A stretch of 64,000 bases of DNA from Bartonella sp. AU55XJBT (lineage in GTDB: Bacteria > Pseudomonadota > Alphaproteobacteria > Rhizobiales > Rhizobiaceae), in NCBI RefSeq assembly GCF_028618525.1, contig NZ_JAQITC010000006.1:72744-136743 (forward strand), read 5' to 3'. The notes under the pieces are model-generated. The model was not told where the DNA came from and ran no database searches. It saw only the letters and a list, made by a program, of their open reading frames with translations. The translations under genes and the position numbers were made by a program. Below, in pieces: positions 31,790 to 40,258 of this stretch; the first letter of the stretch is position 1; each line of letters begins with the position of its first letter.

Positions 31790-32085
31790 AGTGTTACTCC
31801 CACATAAAAGATGAACATATTACAAAAAAGGTATATCTGAACAAGCCGGCACCATCATTATATTTGCCATCCCCCAATATTGTGACAGCCTTTAGCATTT
31901 GAGACGGTTTATGAGAGGCATGTCTTTCTTGTACAGTTTCACTCCACACGACTCTCTCCGCTTGTAGCGTACAAAACAATGGTTTTTATTGATTCAACAT
32001 ATACAGATTTAAAATAAGAGAATCCTACGGTATCAAGGTTCTAATTCAAGTTGAATGACGCTATATTATATTTAAAATCAATGCC
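31790..32085 (-). repeat. Decayed integrase 5' fragment (copy 7)
   Basis: Minus-strand copy with one of the best preserved integrase N-termini: a frame reading MLKAVTILGDGKYNDGAGLF, then divergence. GKYNDGAGLF corresponds to the (G)KYCDGAGL pattern at the start of the DUF4102-like domain. Upstream lie the shared TTGAATCAATAAAAACC and ATTGATTTTAAATATAA segments. Confidence 0.7.
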
Positions 32086-32160
32086 TTGCATCAAAAATAT
32101 TCTCTCTCATAAATCGGTTGAATAGACGGGAAAGGCAATATTGGGCAGAAATGAGCAAAT

Positions 32161-33582
32161 TTATTCTTTAAGCGCAGTTCCACCGATTGTCATATTATTG
32201 ATTCGCAGATGAGGCTGTCCAACACCAACAGGAACATTTTGCCCTGCTTTTCCGCACATACCAATACCGTTATCCAGTTTACTATCATTTCCAATCATAG
32301 TGATACGTTTCATAGCATCTGGTCCATTTCCAATAAGAGTTGCACCTTTGATGGGTGCACCAATTTTACCATTTTCTACTCGGTATGCTTCAGTACATTC
32401 AAAGACGAATTTTCCAGAAGTAATATCTACTTGTCCTCCACCAAATGAAACAGCATAGATACCACTTTTAAGGGAAGAAAGGATTTCTTCAGGTGTTTTA
32501 TCTCCTCCTAGCATGATTGTATTGGTCATTCGTGGCATTGGGGCATAAGCATAGGATTCACGCCGTCCATTTCCAGTTGATTGTCCTCCCATAAGTCGTG
32601 CATTAAGCCTATCTTGCATAAAGCCAACGAGTTTTCCATCTTCAATGAGAACGTTATATCCTGAAGGGGTCCCCTCATCATCGATAGTTAGAGAACCACG
32701 GCAATGAGGAATGGTTCCATCATCAACAACTGTTACACCTTTTGCCGCAACTTGTTGTCCTAAAAGTCCAGCAAAAGCAGATGTTTTTTTGCGGTTAAAG
32801 TCACCTTCTAAGCCGTGACCTACGGCTTCATGGAGCATAACGCCAGGCCATCCATTGGCTAAGACAACATCAAATGTTCCCGCAGGTGCTGCTTCTGCTT
32901 CTAAATTTGTTAAAGCCATACGTAAGGCTTCATCCGCGGCTTGTTTCCAATTGTCTTCACGAATAAATTGGTCAAATGCTTGTCGCCCTCCACATCCATA
33001 AAAACCATTTTCACGTCGATTGCCTTCAGCCGCAACCACAGAGATAGAAAGCCGTACAAGAGGACGAATATCCCGAACCAAATATCCATCTGCACGTAAA
33101 ATTTCGATGTGTTGTAGTGAGCCAGAAAGAGAAACTGTCACTTGATGCAATTTATCACTTTTTGTCCTTAAATAAGCATCAATTTTTTGCAAAAGAGCAC
33201 TTTTTTCTTCAAATGATGGGGCATCAAGAGGATTATGCGGTTGATAAAGTCTCTTATTTGTTTGTTGAGGAGCTATGCTATAAGGTCCAGTGTGATTATT
33301 ATAGGTAACAGCTTTAGCTGCTTCACAAGCACGTTTGAGTGCAACAGCTGATAATTCACTCGAATGTGCATATCCAGTCGCTTCTCCAGCAACGACACGC
33401 AGACCAAACCCCATATCTTGATGGAAAGAGCCATTTTTAAGTTGTCCATTATCAAATAAAAGGGTTTCACTTTCTTTATACTCGAGATAGAGTTCGCCAT
33501 CATCAGCATGATGAAGCGTTTCCTGTACAAGTGATTGCACTTTAGGGGAAGCAATATCAAAATGATCAATCAGCGATTTCAT
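32161..33582 (-). CDS. tldD: Metalloprotease TldD
   Basis: TldD works with TldE/PmbA as a zinc protease that degrades unfolded peptides and matures some modified peptides. The 473-residue product has the zinc motif HEAVGHGLEGDF (HExxxH) and the C-terminal GMCGKAGQNVPVGVGQP. AGGATAATTCTT precedes the ATG. Between this start and the upstream ialB-like gene lies an 11-C run on the coding strand (33603-33613). The partner gene is not in the window. Confidence 0.95.
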   Translation of the reverse strand: MKSLIDHFDIASPKVQSLVQETLHHADDGELYLEYKESETLLFDNGQLKNGSFHQDMGFGLRVVAGEATGYAHSSELSAVALKRACEAAKAVTYNNHTGPYSIAPQQTNKRLYQPHNPLDAPSFEEKSALLQKIDAYLRTKSDKLHQVTVSLSGSLQHIEILRADGYLVRDIRPLVRLSISVVAAEGNRRENGFYGCGGRQAFDQFIREDNWKQAADEALRMALTNLEAEAAPAGTFDVVLANGWPGVMLHEAVGHGLEGDFNRKKTSAFAGLLGQQVAAKGVTVVDDGTIPHCRGSLTIDDEGTPSGYNVLIEDGKLVGFMQDRLNARLMGGQSTGNGRRESYAYAPMPRMTNTIMLGGDKTPEEILSSLKSGIYAVSFGGGQVDITSGKFVFECTEAYRVENGKIGAPIKGATLIGNGPDAMKRITMIGNDSKLDNGIGMCGKAGQNVPVGVGQPHLRINNMTIGGTALKE

Positions 33583-33602
33583 AAGAATTATCCTATTTTA
33601 TT

Positions 33603-33613
33603 GGGGGGGGGGG
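33603..33613. repeat. Homopolymer of 11 G (C on the minus strand)
   Basis: An uninterrupted run of eleven G lies 20 bases upstream of the tldD start codon and about 100 bases downstream of the ialB-like stop. No other G or C run in the window exceeds about seven. Such tracts are prone to slippage; its position could alter promoter or leader spacing for tldD, but that is inference. Confidence 0.9.
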
Positions 33614-33676
33614 TAGAAGATTTTTATTGATCTAATTTAAGACGTTCTCAAAATAGATGAGGAGATTTTAATCATC

Positions 33677-33710
33677 CCATGTGCGTTGATTTTCCATGTG
33701 CGTTGATTTC
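33677..33710. repeat. Tandem duplication of a 17-bp unit
   Basis: CCATGTGCGTTGATTT plus one base occurs twice in direct succession (33677-33693 and 33694-33710), identical except for the last base. It lies immediately downstream of the stop of the ialB-like gene and looks like a recent duplication. Confidence 0.85.
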
Positions 33711-33712
33711 AT

Positions 33713-34252
33713 TCATGTGGGTAAAGTTGCATAAGCATCGCCAAGACCATGTAGGTCAACGAGACCTCCAATTCCTTGCTCAGGGGTTGTAAAGATAAAA
33801 TAGGTTGCTATTTTTCCTTTTAAAAAGAGTTGTAATATATCCTCTTTAAGAAAAGCTTCAGCAACACAATTATCACCAAGACAACGACGATATTCCATTC
33901 GGCCCATATTTTTACCGTCAATTTTAATTCCAACGCCAGGACGTAACTCAACACGAATCGGAACAAAAACACGCATTAAAGCACCTTGCTTTTGAGGAAG
34001 TTTATAAAATGTAACGCGCAAGGTAATATCATGACGACCTTGTGTATGGACGTTTTGTACAACTTCACACTGCATATTAGGTGTCCCTGGTGGGAGAGCA
34101 CAAACCTTTGTCCATGCACCATAGGTTTGTGGTGCGGGGACATTTTGCGCATAGGGCGTTTGTGCAAAAGCATGATTGATCAAACTACTAAAAAGTGTGT
34201 GAAGAACAGCGCCAACAAAAAAAGTTTTTTTGAATAATTTATAAAGTATCAC
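33713..34252 (-). CDS. Invasion-associated locus B (IalB) family protein
   Basis: The product is about 179 residues with an N-terminal signal peptide (YKLFKKTFFVGAVLHTLF, ending HAFA), so it is exported to the periplasm or outer membrane. The mature part has the IalB-family layout: a Trp-x-x-x-Cys segment (GAWTKVCALP), an MQCEV stretch and a late RRCLGDNCVAEAFL, with paired cysteines. IalB of Bartonella is linked to erythrocyte invasion; this is a family member, not necessarily ialB itself. TAGGATTTTCT before the GTG at 34252 supports that start; an ATG at 34288 is the alternative. It is upstream of tldD on the same strand. Confidence 0.8.
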   Translation of the reverse strand: MILYKLFKKTFFVGAVLHTLFSSLINHAFAQTPYAQNVPAPQTYGAWTKVCALPPGTPNMQCEVVQNVHTQGRHDITLRVTFYKLPQKQGALMRVFVPIRVELRPGVGIKIDGKNMGRMEYRRCLGDNCVAEAFLKEDILQLFLKGKIATYFIFTTPEQGIGGLVDLHGLGDAYATLPT

Positions 34253-34672
34253 AGAAAATCCTATCCGATTCAACACATACACAATCATGCATAGATTTGC
34301 ATAAAAAATGAATTCCCCACATAAAACCTATAACACAAAACCAATATTTACCAAATATAGTCATCTCTATGCAAAAAATAAAGGAAAATGAGCAGAAAGA
34401 GCATTTTATAGGAGATAAATTTTCAGCATGGCTTTATGATGTTTGGTAGGATACATTTTTATGATAAATTTGTCATGTAAGAGAAAATGTTGATTGAAAA
34501 AATGTATTTTTGTTACAAATATTTTTATCGATTTTTAGGGGATGGGTACAAGAAGGGTATGCCATATTTTCTTTTCTCAAAAATACGGTTGGTCTTAATG
34601 GGTCATTCTCATACGCTAGAGAGTATTTGCTAAATAATATTTGTTTGTGAATGACGGAAAAGGAAAAGGGTT
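34253..34672. other. Spacer between divergent ialB-like gene and ctaB, no gene seen
   Basis: No coding remnant was recognised. In some other Rhizobiales, as I recall, cytochrome c oxidase subunit genes lie between these two genes; none is seen here. Confidence 0.5.
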
Positions 34673-35617
34673 TTGAGTGGAATGTCTGTTTCAGGAGAGT
34701 TATCGGTTGCGAATGGTAAATCAATGCCACCAAAGTCCAGTATTGGTGATTATATCACATTATTAAAGCCACGTGTTATGTCACTTGTGGTCTTTACAGC
34801 ACTGGTTGGTTTAATGGTGTCTCCCCTTTCCATTAATCCGTGGTATGGTTTTTTAGCAATTTTATGTATTGCTGCTGGCGGCGGTGGTGCGGGAGCACTG
34901 AATATGTGGTATGATGCTGACATTGATGCCGTGATGGAACGGACCAAAAAGCGCCCTATTCCTATGGGTAAAATCAGCTCCCAAAAGGCATTTATTTTTG
35001 GCATGGCTCTGTCTCTGCTTTCGGTATTGGTTATGGGGAGCTTCATTAATTGGTTTGCGGCACTTTTTCTTGCGTTTACAATTTTCTTTTATGTCGTTAT
35101 CTATACAATTTGGTTAAAGCGTATCACACCACAAAATATTGTTATTGGTGGTGCTTCTGGGGCTTTTCCACCAATGATTGGATGGGCTGTAACAACTGGG
35201 ACAGTAAGTTTTGATAGTTTTTTATTATTTTTAATTATTTTTATGTGGACCCCCCCTCATTTTTGGGCTCTTTCTCTCTTTTCATCTCTTGATTATGAGG
35301 CGGCAGGTATTCCGATGATGCCTAATGTACGAGGTGAATACTCAACAAAAAAACAGATCTTATTTTATACTATTTTGATGGTACTATGTGCCACTGCTCC
35401 CTATTTTACTGGTCTTGGTGGAGTTTTTTATGGAATTTTTTCGACAATTTTAGGTATTATTTTTATTTATTATGCCTATCGTTTGTGGAAAGCTGATACC
35501 CATGATGAAACTATTTTGATGGCCAAAAAAACATTTTTCTTTTCGTTACTTTATTTGGCAGCGATCTTTGGAGCTCTTTTAATTGAATCTCTTGTTTGGT
35601 ATTTTACCGATCTTTAG
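34673..35617 (+). CDS. ctaB: Protoheme IX farnesyltransferase (haem O synthase)
   Basis: Membrane prenyltransferase of the UbiA superfamily that adds a farnesyl group to haem B to make haem O. The 314-residue product has many membrane helices and the aspartate motif NMWYDADIDAVMERTKKRP, plus YTIWLKRITPQNIVIGG, both typical of CtaB. A TTG at 34673 is well placed after AGGA; an ATG at 34682 is also possible. No cox structural genes are nearby, so the haem O probably serves a quinol oxidase encoded elsewhere. Confidence 0.94.
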   Translation: MSGMSVSGELSVANGKSMPPKSSIGDYITLLKPRVMSLVVFTALVGLMVSPLSINPWYGFLAILCIAAGGGGAGALNMWYDADIDAVMERTKKRPIPMGKISSQKAFIFGMALSLLSVLVMGSFINWFAALFLAFTIFFYVVIYTIWLKRITPQNIVIGGASGAFPPMIGWAVTTGTVSFDSFLLFLIIFMWTPPHFWALSLFSSLDYEAAGIPMMPNVRGEYSTKKQILFYTILMVLCATAPYFTGLGGVFYGIFSTILGIIFIYYAYRLWKADTHDETILMAKKTFFFSLLYLAAIFGALLIESLVWYFTDL

Positions 35618-35806
35618 GCAAATAAAAATAAAATGAAAAAGTAAATTTTAAAAAAGTTTTTCTGTAAGAAAATACTGTAAAAAGACACGGTAGAGTATGT
35701 TCTTATACAAAAGGTGATATTGCACGTTTTTTTTACATTGCTTATTCATGTATAATGATAGCTTGTTTAAATATGAGACTAAAGCTATAGAGATTAAGGA
35801 TGATTT

Positions 35807-36853
35807 ATGTCTGGACTTCCCCCTTTAAGGATACGTCTTTGTGGTCCACGTGGATTTTGTGCAGGGGTTGATCGTGCTATCCAGATAGTTCTGCTTGCAT
35901 TAAAAAAATATAGTGCTCCCGTATATGTTCGTCATGAAATTGTACACAACCGCTACGTGGTTGAGGGATTACAGCAAAGGGGAGCTGTTTTTGTTGAAGA
36001 GCTTGATGAGATTCCAGAAGAGCATCGCAATCAACCGGTTGTTTTTTCTGCCCATGGTGTACCAAAGTCTGTTTCAGAAGAGGCACGACGTTATAATTTG
36101 TTTTATCTCGATGCAACATGTCCGTTAGTCTCGAAAGTTCATAAACAAGCGATACGCCATCAACGTCATGGTCGCCATGTTATATTGATTGGTCATGCGG
36201 GGCATCCTGAGGTTATAGGGACAATGGGACAGCTTGAAGATGGGGCTGTGACGCTTATTGAAACGATAGAAGATGCTTTGCATTATCAACCAAATGATCC
36301 AGATAAGTTGGGATTTGTTACACAAACAACGCTTTCTGTTGAAGATACTGCAGGAATTCTCAATGTATTACAACAACGTTTTCCCACATTAGCAGCTCCA
36401 GCAGCTGAGTCAATTTGCTATGCGACAACGAATCGACAAGATGCGGTTAAGGCAGCAGCAAAGGGGAGTGATTTGTTTTTGATTGTTGGAGCGCCAAATT
36501 CTTCTAATTCACGACGTTTGGTAGAGGTTGCTGAAAAGTCTGGTGCGCGGCAAGCTATTTTAGTTCAACGCGCTGATGAAATTAATTTTGAAAACCTAAA
36601 AGCTCTTTCTGTTGTGAGTCTTTCAGCAGGGGCTTCGGCACCTGAAATTATTATTGATGAAATTATTTCAGCGTTTCGTGCGCGTTATGATGTGACAATA
36701 GAATTAGCTGAAACAGTGGTGGAAACGGAAAGATTTCTAGTGAGTCGCGAATTGCGTGACGTCATTTTAACGTCTCAAGATATGGCATTTGTGAATGGTC
36801 AAGAAAATAATGCAAATCATAATACAGACATGTCTACAACGAAAGCAGAATAA
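35807..36853 (+). CDS. ispH: 4-hydroxy-3-methylbut-2-enyl diphosphate reductase
   Basis: Final MEP-pathway enzyme, an iron-sulfur protein giving IPP and DMAPP. The 348-residue product keeps the three cluster cysteines, in GPRGFCAGVDRA, LDATCPLVSKVH and ESICYATTNRQ. AAGGATGATTT precedes the ATG. Its stop overlaps the thrB start by one base (TAATG), so ispH, thrB and rnhA are one coupled group. Confidence 0.97.
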   Translation: MSGLPPLRIRLCGPRGFCAGVDRAIQIVLLALKKYSAPVYVRHEIVHNRYVVEGLQQRGAVFVEELDEIPEEHRNQPVVFSAHGVPKSVSEEARRYNLFYLDATCPLVSKVHKQAIRHQRHGRHVILIGHAGHPEVIGTMGQLEDGAVTLIETIEDALHYQPNDPDKLGFVTQTTLSVEDTAGILNVLQQRFPTLAAPAAESICYATTNRQDAVKAAAKGSDLFLIVGAPNSSNSRRLVEVAEKSGARQAILVQRADEINFENLKALSVVSLSAGASAPEIIIDEIISAFRARYDVTIELAETVVETERFLVSRELRDVILTSQDMAFVNGQENNANHNTDMSTTKAE

Positions 36854-37812
36854 TGGCCGTTTATACAGATATTTATCCAAATGATTTAAAAGCGTTTTTA
36901 ACCCGTTACGCAATAGGAGCACTTTTGTCTTATCAAGGGATAGAGGAAGGGATTGAAAATTCTAATTTTATGCTGGAGACAACACAAGGGCGGTTTATTT
37001 TAACACTTTATGAAAAGCGTATTTCAAAAGATGATTTACCTTTTTTTTGTCGTTTGATGCAGCATTTGGGGAAACGTGGAATTCCTTGTCCACAACCGGT
37101 TCTTCAAAATGATGGGACGATGATTAGTGAACTAGCAGGACGCCCTGCTGCTATTATTACCTTTCTGGAAGGAGAGTGGATCCGTCAGCCCGATATAGGT
37201 CATTGCGGCGAAGTGGGGACAGGGTTAGCACAATTGCATCTAGCAGGACAGGATTTTACACTCAGTCGTAAAAATACGCTTTCTGTTATGGACTGGCAGG
37301 TATTGTGGCAACGTTGTCAAATCACAGAAGATGCATTGTTAAAAGAATTTGGACAAAAAATTGAGTCGGAATTGATTTTTTTACAGGAAAATTGGCCGTT
37401 CAATTTACCAAAAGGCATTATTCATGCGGATTTATTTAATGATAACGTCTTTTTTGTGAATCATCGTCTTTCTGGGATGATAGATTTCTATTTTGCTTGT
37501 AATGATTCTTTTGCTTATGATTTAGCAATCTGTTTGAATGCTTGGTGCTTTGAGCCTGATCATTCCTATAATCTTACAAAATCACGTAAGTTATTGGAAA
37601 ATTATCAAAAAATAAGACCCTTGATTCCTTTAGAATTGGATAAGATTGTTTTATTGGTTCGTGGTGCGTCTTTACGTTTTTTACTCACACGTCTTTATGA
37701 TTGGTTTAATACACCGCCTGATAGCTTTGTTATTAAGAAAGATCCATGGGAGTATTGGCACAAGCTGTGTTTTTTCAGTAATGTAAATTCGCTAAGTGAA
37801 TTAGGTTTTTAA
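36853..37812 (+). CDS. thrB: Homoserine kinase (APH-fold type)
   Basis: Phosphorylates homoserine for threonine synthesis. The 319-residue product belongs to the aminoglycoside-phosphotransferase-like ThrB family found in many proteobacteria rather than the GHMP type; [14 protein letters not shown] contains the catalytic His-x-Asp and metal-binding Asn, and [11 protein letters not shown] the later Asp. It supplies the substrate of thrC at 44.9 kb. It overlaps ispH by one base and lies five bases before rnhA. Confidence 0.94.
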   Translation: MAVYTDIYPNDLKAFLTRYAIGALLSYQGIEEGIENSNFMLETTQGRFILTLYEKRISKDDLPFFCRLMQHLGKRGIPCPQPVLQNDGTMISELAGRPAAIITFLEGEWIRQPDIGHCGEVGTGLAQLHLAGQDFTLSRKNTLSVMDWQVLWQRCQITEDALLKEFGQKIESELIFLQENWPFNLPKGIIHADLFNDNVFFVNHRLSGMIDFYFACNDSFAYDLAICLNAWCFEPDHSYNLTKSRKLLENYQKIRPLIPLELDKIVLLVRGASLRFLLTRLYDWFNTPPDSFVIKKDPWEYWHKLCFFSNVNSLSELGF

Positions 37813-37817
37813 ATTTT

Positions 37818-38285
37818 ATGGCAACTCAACAAAAAGTCGTTGAAATTTATACAGATGGTGCTTGCTCAGGAAACCCTGGAGTTGGAGGCTGGGGAGCAAT
37901 TTTACGCTGGAATAGTCATGAACGTGAGCTTTATGGTGGTAAGGCTCATACAACAAACAATCAAATGGAACTCATGGCGGCAATTTGTGCATTAAAGGCA
38001 CTTAAAGAGCCTTGTTTGGTCGATCTTTATACAGATTCAGTTTATGTGCGTAACGGTATATCTAAGTGGATTGAAGGTTGGAAAAAGAATAATTGGCGTA
38101 CTGCATCAAAAAGTCCTGTAAAAAATATGGAGCTATGGCAAGCTCTTGAGGGGGTTTGTTCTTGCCATACAGTCAGATGGCACTGGATCAAAGGACATGC
38201 GGGCCATCTAGAGAATGAACGTGCTGATGCTCTTGCTCGCAAAGCAATTGCGCAATATCGCGAAAATGGGCGTTTCCCAGCATAA
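37818..38285 (+). CDS. rnhA: Ribonuclease HI
   Basis: Endonuclease that removes RNA from RNA-DNA hybrids. The 155-residue product has all four catalytic carboxylates: [29 protein letters not shown] and [11 protein letters not shown], with the handle region WIKGHAGH. It ends convergently with the DsbD-like gene 28 bases away. With rnhB at 14.7 kb the organism has both RNase H types. Confidence 0.97.
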   Translation: MATQQKVVEIYTDGACSGNPGVGGWGAILRWNSHERELYGGKAHTTNNQMELMAAICALKALKEPCLVDLYTDSVYVRNGISKWIEGWKKNNWRTASKSPVKNMELWQALEGVCSCHTVRWHWIKGHAGHLENERADALARKAIAQYRENGRFPA

Positions 38286-38313
38286 TTATTGTTTGAGAAA
38301 CTTCTCTCTTTTA

Positions 38314-39192
38314 TCATGGGATAGCAAGAGGGGTTGATGGCGTATGGAATATAAATGTTCCACTTAAGGCGTGCTCTTTAAAAGAGACTGTATAAAAAAT
38401 TTTATGGTTGGTTTCTTCTGGTACGAAATAGAGTGGAGCGCTAAAGAGTGTATATTCTGCATTCTCGCTGATTTTTTTTGCAGTCCCAATTTGCATTTCT
38501 CCTCCATCTAAAAAGAGAGAGGAAGGAGTGTTTTTGTTATGATTTTGTATTTTTATAAGAAGGGTATTGTTATTTGTTTCAGCACTTATTTTTAGGGCAT
38601 TTTGCGTTGTGCGCGGCAAAGACTCTTGGGCATTTTTTAACAAGAAAATGGGCAGAGGTTTATTTTTAAGAGAAGATGGCGAAAAATCAAAGTTAACAGT
38701 CAAAGGAAGGCAGATTTTATGGCATAATCCAAGAGTGAAAGTACCACTTAAATTTTGGCTTGAAGAAGATACATTAAAGGGCAATATTACTTCATCTTTA
38801 TAGCCTAATGACCAATCATTTTCTGTTTCAAAAAGCTGTGGAGTAGGATAAAAAATTTCATAAGAAACTTGTTGGTTGAAATTAAAAAAGGGTGCCATGC
38901 CTGAATTACCTGGATTACGCCAATAAGTTTTCCATCCTAGTTTAAGCTCAATTTCAATAATGCCTTCTCTTATTCCAGAAAGAGAAGGTTGAGTGATCGC
39001 TAATCGGATACGACCACCCTCTGATTCATACCAAGATGTTGGGAAGAGTTGGCGTTTTTGTTCTGTTTGAGCCTTTACAGGAATATTAAGTAATTCTAAA
39101 ACTATGAGTGTTAAGCTTAAAGTAACGACAAGCTTTTTATAAAAGAAAGTTGCGATATTTTGTAAATTTGTAAATATGTTACTTTTTCTCAT
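38314..39192 (-). CDS. Exported protein with DsbD N-terminal-like domain
   Basis: The 292-residue product has an N-terminal hydrophobic segment (KLVVTLSLTLIVLELL, ending VKAQ) suggesting export. The rest resembles the DsbD alpha (PF11412-like) immunoglobulin-fold domain, with WKTYWRNPGNSG and the cysteine pair LGLCHKICLPL as the likely redox site. It lacks the membrane beta and thioredoxin gamma domains of full DsbD. It probably takes part in periplasmic thiol exchange; partners are not in this cluster. It is divergent from the YqgE-family gene. Confidence 0.82.
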   Translation of the reverse strand: MRKSNIFTNLQNIATFFYKKLVVTLSLTLIVLELLNIPVKAQTEQKRQLFPTSWYESEGGRIRLAITQPSLSGIREGIIEIELKLGWKTYWRNPGNSGMAPFFNFNQQVSYEIFYPTPQLFETENDWSLGYKDEVILPFNVSSSSQNLSGTFTLGLCHKICLPLTVNFDFSPSSLKNKPLPIFLLKNAQESLPRTTQNALKISAETNNNTLLIKIQNHNKNTPSSLFLDGGEMQIGTAKKISENAEYTLFSAPLYFVPEETNHKIFYTVSFKEHALSGTFIFHTPSTPLAIP

Positions 39193-39245
39193 TGGAGTTT
39201 TATTTTCCTAGTGTACTAAATGGACGAACTTTTATCATGTAAATT

Positions 39246-39848
39246 ATGGAGAATAACAGATTAATGAAGCAATGTAATGGCTTTTTGGGTGGACAATTAC
39301 TCATAGCAATGCCTGGGATGAATGACAAACGCTTTATTCGTTCTGTTATTTATATTTGTGCGCATTCTGATTCTGGTGCGATGGGCATTATTCTCAATCA
39401 ATTGCATCATATTGATTTTCCAGAGCTTTTGCTTCACCTTGGAGTCATAGACAGTAGACAAAAAAAACATCTTTCTGAACCAATAAAACAGTTTCCAGTT
39501 CGCTATGGTGGTCCTGTTGATCCTTCGCGCGGTTTTGTCCTTCATTCAGATGATTATGCTTGTGAAGAAACTGTTTTTATTGCTGATAAGGTCTGTTTTA
39601 CTGCGACAATTGATATATTAAAAGCAATCAGTTGTGAACAAGGCCCGCAACATGCACTGGTAGCATTAGGTTATGCTGGATGGAAAGCGGGGCAACTTGA
39701 GGCGGAAATTTCTACAAACGGTTGGTTAATCAGTTCTACATCACCTAGTTTTCTTTTTGAAAGTGATTTAAGTTGCAAATATGATAAAAGTTTAACACGC
39801 ATGGGGATTGATCCAACTTATCTTGCTTCTGAAATGGGACACGCATAG
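39246..39848 (+). CDS. YqgE/AlgH family protein (DUF179)
   Basis: A 200-residue soluble protein whose N-terminus [19 protein letters not shown] and MGIILNQ are hallmarks of the UPF0301/YqgE family, whose function is not settled. The ATG at 39264 has a GGAG 12 bases upstream and might be the true start; the ATG at 39246 has no visible site. The adjacency to a DsbD-like gene is common in Rhizobiales. Confidence 0.88.
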   Translation: MENNRLMKQCNGFLGGQLLIAMPGMNDKRFIRSVIYICAHSDSGAMGIILNQLHHIDFPELLLHLGVIDSRQKKHLSEPIKQFPVRYGGPVDPSRGFVLHSDDYACEETVFIADKVCFTATIDILKAISCEQGPQHALVALGYAGWKAGQLEAEISTNGWLISSTSPSFLFESDLSCKYDKSLTRMGIDPTYLASEMGHA

Positions 39849-39884
39849 AGCTTTTTAACTTTACACGTTATTCTATCCCTTATG

Positions 39885-40258
39885 TTTTTATTTTAAGGAA
39901 ATATCCTTCAGTACGCCCAAGCTCATTTCGCAATGGCTTTTGTAAGTGATCTTACGGTATCCCCATTAAGTCCCCCATCTTTACGCTTGTAAAGTAACAA
40001 GCTGGGCACTATCGTCATATTTGTCAGCCCTCAATGTTGCAACAGCGCTTGGCAGTTAAGACGATTCATGAAAAGGCATTTTCCCCCTTTTTTAATAGTT
40101 ATTTCTCCACCTAGGCTCTCCCTACTTGTGATAAGTCAATCGAGTAGTTTTGATTGATTTAACAAACATGAGAGAGAGTTTGAAATAAGAGAATTTTATG
40201 ATATTTAGAGTTTTAATTCAAGTTGAATAACGCTAACTTATTATTATAAATCAATATT
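39885..40258 (-). repeat. Decayed integrase 5' fragment (copy 8)
   Basis: Minus-strand copy. Piecewise translation gives ADKYDDSAQLVTLQA and then WGYRKITYKSHCEMSLG with VLKDISLK, an evident match to the integrase pattern KYCDGAGL...WVYRYTIHGRRREMGLG.LKDVSLK. Its leading edge (AAATATTGATTTATAATAA) overlaps the end of the GGDEF/EAL gene, including the TGA stop. Confidence 0.7.
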
